Assembly: GCA_905221605.1 (NCBI GenBank)
Contig: CAJNDS010002233.1
Coordinates: 356,501-420,500, forward strand
Length of the DNA: 64,000 bases
Source of the DNA: Symbiodinium natans
Lineage: Eukaryota; Sar; Dinophyceae; Suessiales; Symbiodiniaceae
Direction of reading: 5' to 3'
A program made the position numbers and the translations under genes. The notes under the pieces are model-generated. The model ran no database searches and was not told the origin of the DNA. It saw nothing but the letters and a program-made list of their open reading frames with translations. Shown in pieces: positions 13,840 to 25,200 of this stretch. How positions within the stretch are numbered: the first letter of the stretch is position 1; the number at the start of each line of letters is the position of its first letter.

Positions 13840-15153
13840 GCAAGCAATCAGCACGTGGGTTTTTCGAGGCTTCCGCGAACAGTCGGCCAGCTCATTGGCT
13901 GGCGGCAAAGGCGGCCATGAGCCACGTTCACGTCAAGCCCCGGGGGTTTCAGCTCTTGCCGGCGCTCTTGCTTGCAATGCTTGGCAGACTTGGCAGACAC
14001 GTCAAGATCCTGGAACTTCGACTCGGCACAAGCGGCCCTGGCATCGGCGGAGAAGGCTTCGGTGCACACGCTCCGCTCAGCAGAGGCTCCCACTGAGGAT
14101 GACCGCCACAAGGCACGGAAGCCTGGCGGACGTGGCATGCACAACGCCGCCTCCCTTTGCCGCAGCTGCTCCGAGCATCGCCAAGGAAGCCCGGAAGCCT
14201 GCGTGGGTTGCGTGAGTTGCAAGAGGGACCGCGCTGAATCGGGCAGCTCCTACCTTTGTGCATGTCGCGCCGCAGGTGGCTCAATGCCGAGGCTAGCTGG
14301 CGGCCTTCGGCCGCTCTGCACCTTCGAAAGCCTCCAGTATCCGCAGTGGCGTGAGGAGGCCATCCACGAAGGAGGCGATCAGAGCAGCTGCGCACGAGGA
14401 TTCATCGGGTAAGGAGCCGCTGCGCCTGCATCCACAAGCCTTGAAAGTCCTAGTTGCCTTAGCTGTCCAAGCCTAGGCCTCCGCGTGGTTGCTTGTGTGC
14501 CTCTGGGGGTACCTGCCGTGGCACACGCACTGACACGCTGCACTGGCAAGAGCAAAAGAGCGAGCAGAGACCTCGCCTAGCTTGCGAAATCCATGTGAAC
14601 CCTACCAGGGACCGTCTTCGCTCGCTCTTAGGTCGGCAGCCTGAGCTGAGAACCGTTCATTAACTTCAAGATGTTCATTAACTTCAAGATTTCAAGCTGA
14701 GCCACAAAAGACACAAGAGCAACAGCTGCTGCTGCTCCTCTTGTGCGTGTGGCTTTGCGAGCAGCCGGTCACTCGCCTGAGTTGCGAGCGCCGCTGCGCG
14801 CGAAGAATGCGTCTTGGAGAAGCTCGCGCATAGAGCACCGAGCGACCTTGCCTAGCAGAAACTCAGCGTCCAAGATGGACGACGGGCATCATCCACCATC
14901 ATCTCACTTTGCTTGTCGCAGCAGCATGCCTCAGCTGCATGGCGGATCACTGGGGTCAGAGCACGTCTCCTACGAGAGTGGGCCCAAGTGCAGCCTTCTC
15001 GAAAGCCAAGGCGGCGACAATCGAACTGAAGATGAATTCAGAAAGGCCCGGTAAGAAGGGGGTGGCCCACCCGTGCGTTGCTGGAGACGATTGATGTGCC
15101 CGTGTGCGGCACTCGCCATTCCCCGCACATCGGCTTAAAGGCACACTCAAGAC
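13840..15153 (+). repeat. Copy B of the ~1.3-kb dispersed direct duplication
   Basis: This is the second copy of 6,845-8,162 in the same orientation, about 6,991 bp downstream over most of its length, with near-complete identity. The 18-bp tandem pair is conserved at about 14,655-14,690. Identity falls abruptly after GGCACACTCAAGAC. The downstream sequence is still related to the downstream flank of copy A but much more diverged. Confidence 0.85.
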
Positions 15154-16784
15154 CCGCTGGCTGTCAGCGTGGCCGCGTCCTCTCGGCCACGTCGAATCTG
15201 AACAAAGGCACTCAGCCGTTTGCCCGGCATGGCTTCGCTCACCCGAAGAGCGGCACGCACGACCAAATGCAAGTCACGCTGCCACGTCTCATAGAATTTG
15301 CATGGACTGACTGATTCCACATCGTCCGTTACTGTGCCGGCCAAGCACGTTAACCTGCACACGATGCTCAGCTTCTGTCTAGCCGCCCAAGCTGACAGAG
15401 GACTGCAAGCTGAGCAGCTGATCGTAGCTTTTAGCGGTTTGGGGCTTCTGGAAGTACGCGGTTTCAAGCGAAGCGTCACTGCATGTTCCTGTATAGTGGG
15501 GGGTGGACCCCTGGTGGACCTGCTTTTAGCACTACTCTACAGGCTTTTGATGGTAAATTCCAGCCGCGTGAGGTGCCCGAAGCAAACAAAGGCTCCTGTA
15601 AAGCCAAGAGAGGAAACCTAGGAAACCCGTGAAACCTGAACATTCTGAGGAACATTCGCAACGTTTCGACGAAGCCTTCTGCGACCCAAGGGCGCCCCTT
15701 GGCAACAACACTCTGCACGAAGCGTCCGGAAAGAAACGCGCGCACCCGCTGTCTTGACAGACCTGGTCGAATCTTCGTATGCAACCTCGCTCCAGGCTGT
15801 GCAGCCACACAAATATGGGCCTATGACTTCGTTAAGTTCTGACAATTTCTGACCAGTGAAGGCCCCATGCATGACCCCATCAGTAGTGACTACTCCAGGT
15901 CTTCTACAACTCCAGGTCTTCTATAGCCTTCTGATGGCAGCACAGCATGTCGGCTGATGCATAGTCGCACCTCGAGCGGTAGTCAGAAGCGAACCGTTCA
16001 GAAGATGCCATCTGCTACAACACGCGCACCAGATGCGGACACGCCTACTGGTCTGCTGTGTGTGTCCTTTGCTCAGCTTGCCTGAGTGCTCAGCAGGTGT
16101 TGTGCTTGAGTGAATGGACGATACAGCTCTGATGAGAATACATGCGCCAGCATCAAGTGCGAACTGTTGAGGATGAGCTGTTGTAGGATGAAGAACGGCA
16201 CACTCCCCGCGGATGCTGATGCGAAAGAGCTGAAAATCTTCGCGGCGGGTGCAGCCACTTGGCATGCAGAGGAGGCAGCGTTCAATTTCAGAGTGGCACG
16301 TGAAATGCCCCGACTCGCAGCTATACACAGCTTCCCGGCAGGAGATTTACTTCCACCAGTTCCGCGTGGATTTCCCCAACGCATGTGCTTGCGTAAGCTC
16401 GGCATCGAGTTGTAGCACTTCTGAACAGCTTGACCAGGCTGGATGCACAAGTCTCCGCTGCCAAAACACGGCAAAAGGCACTGGCCCAGCACAGGGCCAA
16501 CGCTTCTCCTTTGACTTGCCGTGTTGACATCGTCGCATCTGCAAAGGCCGCGCTCTTGAAGACTCCCATCGCCCTATGGCACTATGGCACATTCCCGTTG
16601 AAGCTCGAAGCACCCCACATACACGCACTGATCAGCAAAATACACATCAGGTGGCGAAAAGGCACATGAGGAGCCGTGCACGGCCAGTTTGCCCAAGCGA
16701 CCAGAAAAGACTCTGGAAAAGCACGAGATGGAAAGCATCTTCCTAGACCGGAGAACTTGAACATGTTCTTGGGAAATTGCTTAT

Positions 16785-16822
16785 ATTCTCTGCGCATATT
16801 CTCTGCGCATATTCTCTGCGCA
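16785..16822 (+). repeat. 13-bp tandem repeat, three copies
   Basis: ATTCTCTGCGCAT occurs twice in full, followed by a third copy lacking its last base. Confidence 0.9.
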
Positions 16823-18182
16823 AATGATGCTGTGCCATTTTTCCAGCCGATGCGCGTGCGGATACCTACGCCGACCGGCATTCATACCTACGTGAGACCA
16901 CTCCATGAAAATGGGGTTGACAAAGAACTAGTGACCTGCACCAATCCCGCCCCCTACCTGCAAAGCTTGGCAAACAGAGCTCACGACGGATCTAAAATTT
17001 TCTGCCTCGGACATCAGATGGCGGCACTCATCAAGTGCAAAGCAGTGGTGCATGTTGCACGGCCTTCTTGCACACGCATCTTGGATGCACCTTCGAAGCA
17101 ATAGCACAGGCTCCTCGTTTCAGTCACGCACTCTACCACTTGCAATAGCACACAGCCAAGTAGAAGCACAGGACCTGCAGGCGCGGACGAAACAGAAACC
17201 AGAGAAAATCCTGCTCTGCTCGTGGCACTCTCGTGGCACATCAGGTCGGCATCACATTCAGGATCCCCCTCTGCGCAGTAGTTTGTCGAACACACTCTCA
17301 GATCCCTCCGTGGCAACCCTTTGCACCAGGCAACATGTGGTGCCGGACATGCCTCAACATACTGCCAGTAGAAAACCTCACGTGTCCATCTGACACATCC
17401 CTGTATGAGATTTGAGGTGATGGGGACGCCGGGCAGTATGTTGCAGGGCGCGCGCAGAGAACACACTCATGGATGGGAAGTAAACTGAATGGCACAAGTC
17501 GCACGTCTGTGAGATCAGCCAATACAGGAGAGAACATGAGCACTGCAATCGTTGCGCACCAATAAGTCCGCCGTGAAAGAGGAAGCTGCCGCCCCTGTGT
17601 CACACTGAGAGCACACTGAACGCCTAGTTTCACAAAGACCTCGCATGCTCAAGGTGGTGCTCTCGGGCGCCTGTGACAGCTCACTGTGCTCACAAGTCGA
17701 CAAACACTGCAACACCTGTCGCCCAGAAACCCAAGAACCTCAACGTCATCTACCTGCGTCACACCGAAGCTGTGCACTCACCGCACAATACCCCTATACC
17801 CCACGGTGCTCTACCCTTGGGCCCTGCTGCCTGAACTACTCAGTCTGTCCAGGCGGATTGGAAACTGAAATCACGTCACAAGCAGTTTGGCACCTTGTGT
17901 TGCGCACAAAGTGCACTCGGCATTGCATCTAAAGACTTCAGTAGCTCCAGAGCAAACACGACACATGAAAAACGTGCAAGCTGCTTGCGGAGCTCACACG
18001 GAACGCATGACCTTAAGCTTGCCAACAGCTGCAAGCACAGGCTGCTGCAACGCAGCCGACCTACCCCACAAACTAGCGGGTGTCAGGGATGCGGGAAGAG
18101 TCTTGCCGGCAGCGCTGACAGACCGCGAAACAGCTGGGCCTGCTTGGACCCACAATCGCCTAGCAGGACGCAAGCCTAGCAC

Positions 18183-18209
18183 ACGTGGGGGACGTGGGGG
18201 ACGTGGGGG
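18183..18209 (+). repeat. 9-bp tandem repeat, three copies
   Basis: Three perfect ACGTGGGGG units lie head to tail and are followed by a degenerate fourth (ACATGGTGG). Confidence 0.9.
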
Positions 18210-19207
18210 ACATGGTGGTACAGCACGCCTCAGCACGGGTTGGTTCGCTTTTCTCAGTATTGAAGAATCCATATCAGTGGTCCACGGCAAGCGAGGGATC
18301 ACGGCAGCTTTTGCACAAACAAGACGGCACGTCCGAGAACGCACGTGTCTGAAGCACCTTAAAACTGACGCGGGCTGAGCCACTTGGCTCACGAAGCACA
18401 CGATGGCTGCATCCTTGGGACCCATGGTGGCCCTATGCAATGCGCGATGCAGGGCGAAGCTGCTGCATCACAAACTGCTCGGTTGGATGGTCACCTCGCC
18501 ATCGATCTGTACACCTTCAACACACTGCAAACACATACCTTTCCCTTGCCTCAGCAACACCTTGCCAGGTCGACACCCGGGGACAGCCCGGACCTGGCAG
18601 CGAACACCTGAAAAAAGCACAGGTGCCTGTCCAAGACGCCTACTTCCTCGTAGTGACTTGCAGCAAATGGCTTGGGGACAGAATGTGACCAACACTAGAT
18701 TCAAAATCCTGAGGCTCAAAGGGTCGGTGCACTCCTTGGGGATACGAATGGAGGACGAAGCGTCAGGCGGGCATCGCCAGGCCAGCAACTCACTATGGCT
18801 CACACAAATCTCGAGACCCATGTTTCAGTCTCTGGTGGAGGATTTTTGAAGTCTCTGATCACGTCAGCGCACACTTTTGAACAAGCCGGTGCATGATCTA
18901 ATCGTCAGTGGCCACAAACTGCCTGCAGGTACAAGAAGCAACCATGCCCCCCATGCTCCGAAATGCACCAAGCGCATCTGCCCACATCCTTGCGCGGATC
19001 ACCTCGACATCATCTGTCCAACTGCAACAGCCGCTGGGCGAAATCGCCAGGGCATGGGCGCCAGGAAGGAAACGACACAGCCGACTGCGGCCAGACCAGT
19101 CGGAGGCGCTGGATTGCCTTGTCATTAGATTATCAGGCTGTGTATGGCCTATGGGCCTACACAGAAACCAGACAGTCCTGAGCGAAAAGGAGTTCAGGAA
19201 GCAGCAG

Positions 19208-20235
19208 CAAAAGGCTCCACCTGCGCTGCCTGTGCTCTCGCCTCAGTCAGGCAGGCGAGACGAGGCCGCCATCAGCCGCGCAGCCGGGAACCTCCCAGTC
19301 TGAAAGCAGAATGCCGCTGCGCAGCTGCTGTGGAGGCTTAGAATATGGGGGGAGCGGAATACGAAGAAGACTACGTAAAGTGGCTCTATTCAACCTCTGC
19401 TGGTGCAACTGCTGCCTGACTGAACTCCCGTGCTTACAGGTGACCGGCGTCAAGCTCGGGCAGGCGTCACGCTGCCGTGCACGTACACCGACTGCAAACA
19501 AATGCTATGGTGCGACGTCCAAGATGTTGCCAGTATCACAGCAGAAAGAGGGGTATAGCGCCAAGCACCGCTTGCAGTGACTAAGAGCGACAACCCCGAA
19601 GAGTTGATGCTGCAAGCAAAGTTGGACCGCTCAGACGCTGGGCCTACATGCCCAGATTGGCAATGTTCGAATGAATGCCATCGCCTGCCCAAGAACGTGC
19701 TGACTCAAACCAACAAAGCAGGACACGCATGCGCAGGCCGCAAGGAAACCATGCTGCGCAAGGCTGTGGCCCTGCCGATGGCTTCGCTGTCGCTTCTGTC
19801 GCTTCCTGGCTCTATGCTTGCCCGGCGTGGTCTGCCGGGCCTGTGCTTCTTGTTATCGCGGCACCCTTTTTCGGAGGCCGGCAATGTCGGCACCCTAGTG
19901 CAGGGTGGAACAGCCAGCAAAGGCCTGAAGAAATCGCCGGTCCTCCGACATGGGAGCCGCAAGGACACGGACGCGGACGGGCGCGTGAGCCCCGCAACAT
20001 CTTGCCACCTGACGCTCGCAATCGAGACGGGTTGTCCAGGAAACACACGTGGCTGTTGTAGCTGCTGGAAGCTGGGAGGCTACAGAACTGCTCGAGCAGA
20101 CTGGAGAGGAGCCTGACTGGCGGACGAACGACGCCAACAACCGCGACGGCTTCAGCGGCAGCTCTGAAACCTCTCTTCCTTTTGATGCACGCACGCATGC
20201 TGACAGAGTGCAGCTGCCGGGACATCGAGGGACTT
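19208..20235 (+). repeat. Diverged ~1-kb duplicate, copy 1
   Basis: This segment is homologous to 21,779-22,870 over its whole length (anchors CTTAGAATATGGGGGGA, GGGGTATAGCGCCAAGCACC, AGGCCTGAAGAAATCGCCGG). Scattered substitutions occur throughout. The second copy carries an ~80-bp insertion near its start relative to this one. A third, shorter relative of its right part sits at 21,388-21,635. Confidence 0.85.
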
Positions 20236-21387
20236 AAATTGTATCTGGCACACGCGACGGCACTCCAACTCAAGGATGTCCTGCCATTAAAGTAAAGATA
20301 TGCCAGCCCAAGTTGGCTTTCAGATTCACCTTCGCTGCCCCGTTGCTGGGCAAGACAAGCTCAGCGAAGCATCTGTAGTGTCGCAGAGCGATTGGTCTGA
20401 CGGGCTAGCTTCAGAAAGTGCCAACAGCTTCGAAGGGTTGCTAATATGTGCTCCAGAGACCATTACCAGCTTCTTGCACAAGCTGGCTCGCTGATCCTGC
20501 GACGCATCAAAGGCAGAAGGACAACCTGCCACTTCAAGTGACCAGGAGCTGCAGGGGCTCCCGAAGGCTCCGAAAGACTTCGGGTGCCACTATGTCAAGG
20601 GCTGGGACGAGTTGAGAGAGCCAAGAAGCAGACGGCGGCTTTTTGATTTGAGAATGCGTTGCACGACGGCCCAGGCCTGAGGCTCTTTTCGCTTTCAGGT
20701 GGGGACGTGAAGATGGAAGTCTTTGGAAGCGGGAAGAACCCAGGAGATGTTGGTGAAAGGAACCGGGCATACCTGAAGGTGGCCTGCAACAAGTCTGCGT
20801 CAGACTGCTGAATCCACCTCGCTGAACAGCTGCATCGGAGGATCAGGACAGCTCAGACGCCCACACGCGGCATCACAGCTTCTTCGAGTAACCTATCAAA
20901 ATACAGAATACCCTAGAAAACCGCAGTGGTCCATGTGCTGTGCCTATGGCCTAAGGTGCGCCTTCTCAATTGGGAATCTTACATCCTAAGTAGCCTCTGT
21001 ACTCTGAGAAGGCCGCAACAGTCGCAGGGGTCGTGACAAGTCGGGGCCTGCGCAACAGTCGCAATGTGGGACACAAACTGGTGCGACCGGCCAGGATGGA
21101 CAAGGTAATTAGATATGGACCGGCCCACGAGCGAGCGAGGATGCAAGTTTCTGGACCTCAGCCCCAGTAGACGGAGCTTGTTGAACCAAGGAAGATCACG
21201 CGTCTCCGCTGTGTGGGTCGTCCTTAGGGCCTGTGGCGACCGTACCTTTACAACATTACCATCTGTGGCACGAGATGATGCATGATCACAAGCACCTCGG
21301 CTGAATGGTCACTCGACATCGATCTGTACACTTTCAGCACACTGTGGCAAACACGCAACTCTTCCTTGCCTTGGCAATGACGCCACC
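20236..21387. other. Spacer without recognisable features
   Basis: No gene, RNA or clear repeat was recognised apart from the edge of a diverged match to 18.5 kb beginning near 21,283. Confidence 0.45.
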
Positions 21388-21635
21388 CTGGGAGGTCGTC
21401 GGCACCCCAGGGCAGGGCGGAACAGCCAGCAAAGGCCTGAAGAAATCGCCGGTCCTGCGACATGGGAGCCGCAGGGACGCGGACGGTGATGGGCGCGTGA
21501 GCGCCGCCACATCTTGCCGCGTGACGGCCGCAATCGAGCCAGGTTGTCCAGGAAACACACGTGGCTGTTGTAGCTGCTGGAAGCTGGGAGGCTACAGAAC
21601 TGCTCGAGCAGACTGGAGAGGAGTCTGACTGACAG
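21388..21635 (+). repeat. Partial copy of the 19.2/21.8-kb repeat family
   Basis: About 250 bp match 19,880-20,120 and 22,505-22,755, including the GCCAGCAAAGGCCTGAAG anchor and the CTGCTCGAGCAGACTGGAG end. It lies directly before the full second copy, so the array order is full, partial, full, all in one orientation. Confidence 0.85.
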
Positions 21636-21778
21636 ACCCACTGCCGAGGTGCAAGCAAGTGAGGCCTTCGAAGGTTGGGCCTCTCCACCGATGCGTCGCA
21701 CGCTGACAAAGACCAAGTGCCAGGAGGGAGTCATCTGAATCTGGTGGACAGGCTTCCGTAGACGGCCCAGGCTGCAGA

Positions 21779-22870
21779 GAAAGGGCTCCACCTGCGCTGC
21801 AGTCAGGGAGGCGAGACGAGGCTGCCATCAGCTGCGGCGCTGGGAACTTCCCAATCTGAAAGCAGAATGCTGCTTCGCTGCTGCTCCTGCATCAAGAAAT
21901 ATTGCAAACGCCTCACACCTACTTCTGAGGGCGATGCGAGAAATGGCAGATGGAAAGAAAACCGCGGAGGCTTAGAATATGGGGGGACCGGAATACGAAG
22001 CAGACTACGCGAAGTGGCTCTATTCAACCTCTGCTGATGCAGGTGATGCCTGACTGAACACCCGTGCTTGCAGGTGATTGGCGTCAGGTTCGGGCATGCA
22101 TCACGCTGCCGTGCACGTACACCGACTGCAAACAAATGCTATGGTGCGAGGTCCAAGATGTTGCAAGTATCACAGCAGAAAGAGGGGTATAGCGCCAAGC
22201 ACCGCTTGCAGCCACTAAGAGCGACAAACCTGAAGAGTTGATGCTGCAAGCAAAGTTGGACCGCTCAGACGCTGGGCCTACATGCCCAGATTGGCAACGT
22301 TCGAATGAATGCCATCGCCTGCCCAAGAACGTGCTGACTCAAACCAACAAAGCAGGACACGCATGCGCGGGCCGCAAGGAAACCATGCTGCACAAGGCTG
22401 TGGCCCTGCCGATGGTTTCGCTGTCGCTTCTGTCGCTTCCTGGATCTATGCTTGCCCGGCGTAGTCTGCCGGGCCTGTGCTTCTTGTTATCGCGGCACCC
22501 TTTTTGGGAGGTCGGCAATGTCGGCACCCTGGGGCAGGGTGGAACAGCCAGCAAAGGCCTGAAGAAATCGCCGGTCCTCCAACATGAGAGCCGCAGGGAC
22601 GCGGACGCGGACGGGCGCGTGAGCCCCGCGACATCTTGCCACGTGACGGCCGCAATCGAGCCGCGCTATCCAGGAAACACACGTGGCTGTTGTAGCTACT
22701 GGAAGCTGGGAGGCTACAGAACTGCTCGAGCAGACTGGAGAGGAGCCTGACTGACGGACGAACGACGCCAACAACCGCGACGGCTTCTGTGGCAGCTCTG
22801 AAACCTCTCTTCCTTTTGATGCACGCACGCATGCTGACAGAGCGCAGCTGCCGGGACATCGAGGGACTCA
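21779..22870 (+). repeat. Diverged ~1-kb duplicate, copy 2
   Basis: This is the counterpart of 19,208-20,235, about 2.6 kb downstream. It contains an extra ~80-bp piece around 21,875-21,960 that is absent from copy 1. Homology ends at GAGGGACT near 22,868, as it does at 20,234 in copy 1. Confidence 0.85.
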
Positions 22871-24551
22871 TCTTTGTCTGGTCATGTCGACCCGCTTTGG
22901 GTCAAAGCAGCTGTGGCGTCATCTGCTTATCTAATGCCTATCGCGGTTGATGCGCAACAGCACACCCTGTCACCACCGCGGGGCTCCGTAGAAATTGCAT
23001 GGCCGCAGAAAAGGAACAGAGTCAAGCTTAAAAGAATTCAGACTCTGCAACACTGCCATGAAGGTACACCAATGCCTCATGTAGATGCAGCCGAGTCTTA
23101 ACCGCCCCGTCCACACCACATGCGTGCTCATGCATGTCACAATGTCCTTGGTCTTTCGTTGCTGTCCCTGTTCTCCACGAGACTCAGTCGGTGCCCTTTA
23201 ACAAGGACAGGAAGGACGGGCGGTGTAACCTGCACAGCCCTACTGTAGTACAAACTTCACGCCTCTGCTGAGCGGCTGGGCGCCACACGAAGTTGCACAC
23301 ACGCCTTCCGAGTGCTTAACTTCAGGCATTTACAGCAGTCTGGCAGCCTGGCTTCACACTTGCGTGCCCATCGCAAAGGATCTGTCATTCAGATCCTTTG
23401 CGACCTGGGCTCTAAGGCACTCACAAGCGTCGAGTCGATAGCTGCCGGTGGAAAGGAACAGCATCTTGGGCTCTGGTTGTTGCAGTATTTGCAATTCATT
23501 CCATGAGCCTGCTGCAAGGATGTCTCGACATGTCTCGCGCCTCGCCCTGGCACGCCCTTTTGCAAGGGAACGTCAGAGTCATTGAGTCATTACAGCAGAA
23601 GAAACATGCACTCTGGTGGTCCACAGCAAAGGTTTCAACCCCCAAGCGTTCTCTGAACGCAAGCACATCTTGAGAAACGAACCCTGCGTTTCTTGTGGCT
23701 GGAACAATGCGCAGTCCATGGTTCACAAAGGAGGGTCCGATGGCGAAGCGCGAGTGAAGGCTTCAGAGCTAAGGGCAAACGAGGCGCAGCTTTGGATGTC
23801 GAGCTGGGTGATCGTATGGCCTTGCGTTCGCCCCTGCGCCCCCTTGCACGATGCCAGCCGTTTGATTAAGCAACAAAGAACAAACTACAAGGGGCGGATT
23901 TACCTCACCTCCAGGAGAATTACATATCAGCGGCTAGAATGCGCATAAAAACCTGCTGCTAAACCCAAATTGGACGCGACACGTCGTTCACGGTGAGAGA
24001 AAGCCAAAACTCGCGATACCTGACAAACGCAAATGTTTTCGACGCTATCTACAGCAACCCTTTCAAAGAGAGAACAAGGCCGCCCGAAGTGGGATTCCCC
24101 AATGTGGACGCTCCCCAGTTCGTATTTCCATCAAGCGATGCAACAGAAGGCGACTACGCTGAAGTGTTACAAGAGCCGCTTACAGTTTGAGGCGGCAAAT
24201 TGCCGAAACTGCTGACTGGCAATCGCTGTAGCCACAGGGCGTTGACCCATACCTAGCAGCAGGCTGTATGTACCGCTAACATGGCAGCATTTGGCGCGAT
24301 CGTAGGCAAGCACTGCCACTCTCTCGAGCCAGCTCGCAGGATCGGTTCCTCAGAACAACAGCTACCGAGTTCATGTCCTGCGTTTGCCTTGACCTGGCTA
24401 CACTTCGAGGTCGCACCTGCATTGGCACACAGGAAAGACAGCTGGGCGTAGTCGAGACTTGATCTGGCTCTCAAAGGGATCGAGGTCGAAGAGAAACCGC
24501 ATGTGCGCCCGAGTGCTGTGGGCCCTGCTCACTGAGGCGTCCGGAGAAGCT
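22871..24551. other. Non-coding spacer
   Basis: I see no gene, RNA or strong repeat. Short open frames on both strands have no recognisable motif. Confidence 0.45.
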
Positions 24552-25200
24552 TGGGGACTCTGGCGGTTTTGCAGCCTGCTGTCTTTCGGACTGCCTCGTA
24601 TGACTTGCATGGCGCTGGCAGCTTCAAAGAAACGGGTCGCCGTATGCGACGTGTCAACCATGGAATACGTCCAACGCTGCAACGGGTGGCAACAAGCCGG
24701 TGTCGTGGACACCAAAACATCGGCTGGGAGCAGGAGCATGCAGATTGCACAAACCCTGTTCGCAACAGGCTGCTAGCATTTTACTGCATCTTGAACACTG
24801 TAAGCTCAATGATGCTACAGAGACACTCCAGGCAGGCGCGTGGCTTCTCTTGCAAGTCTTTAGTCGGCAGAGAGCCATGTCTCCGCGCGACTGCTGTGCC
24901 TGAAGTCTGGGACCTCGCATGAAATGCATGGCAGCTCTGAAGAAGCGGAACGCATGCGCGACGTCTCAACCACGGAACACATGCGGCTCCTCAAACTGGT
25001 GGCAACAAAGCTGGTGTCGTGCTCATGAAAACTTCGGCGTTCAGTGCAAGCTGCTTTCATTTTAGTACATCTTGCATGTTGTGCAATCTCAATGCAGCTA
25101 CCGAGATGGTCCGGGCGTGTATCTGCTGAGCCGAATTCTTAGCCGGCAAAGCGCAATGTCTCTGCCTGACTGCCGCGCCTGCGGTCTGGTTGCACAGCAA
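24552..25200 (+). repeat. Diverged tandem repeat, ~0.3-kb unit
   Basis: A segment beginning near 24,572 (GCATGGCGCTGGCAGCTTC, TCAACCATGGAATAC, GGTGGCAACAAGCCGGTGTCGTG) is repeated in diverged form from about 24,905 (GCATGGCAGCTCTGAAG, TCAACCACGGAACAC, GGTGGCAACAAAGCTGGTGTCGTG). A third start is visible near 25,166 (GACTGCCGCGCCTGCGGTCTGG). The spacing is roughly 280-320 bp. Confidence 0.7.

Larger units (their letters stand above)
15154..19207. other. Non-coding region with small tandem repeats
   Basis: No gene is recognised. It contains the eroded homology to 8.2-9.1 kb, a 13-bp tandem triplet (ATTCTCTGCGCAT units, 16,785-16,822) and a 9-bp tandem triplet (ACGTGGGGG units, 18,183-18,209). 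A segment at 18,465-18,585 is a diverged relative of 21,283-21,410 (shared CATCGATCTGTACAC). Confidence 0.5.
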
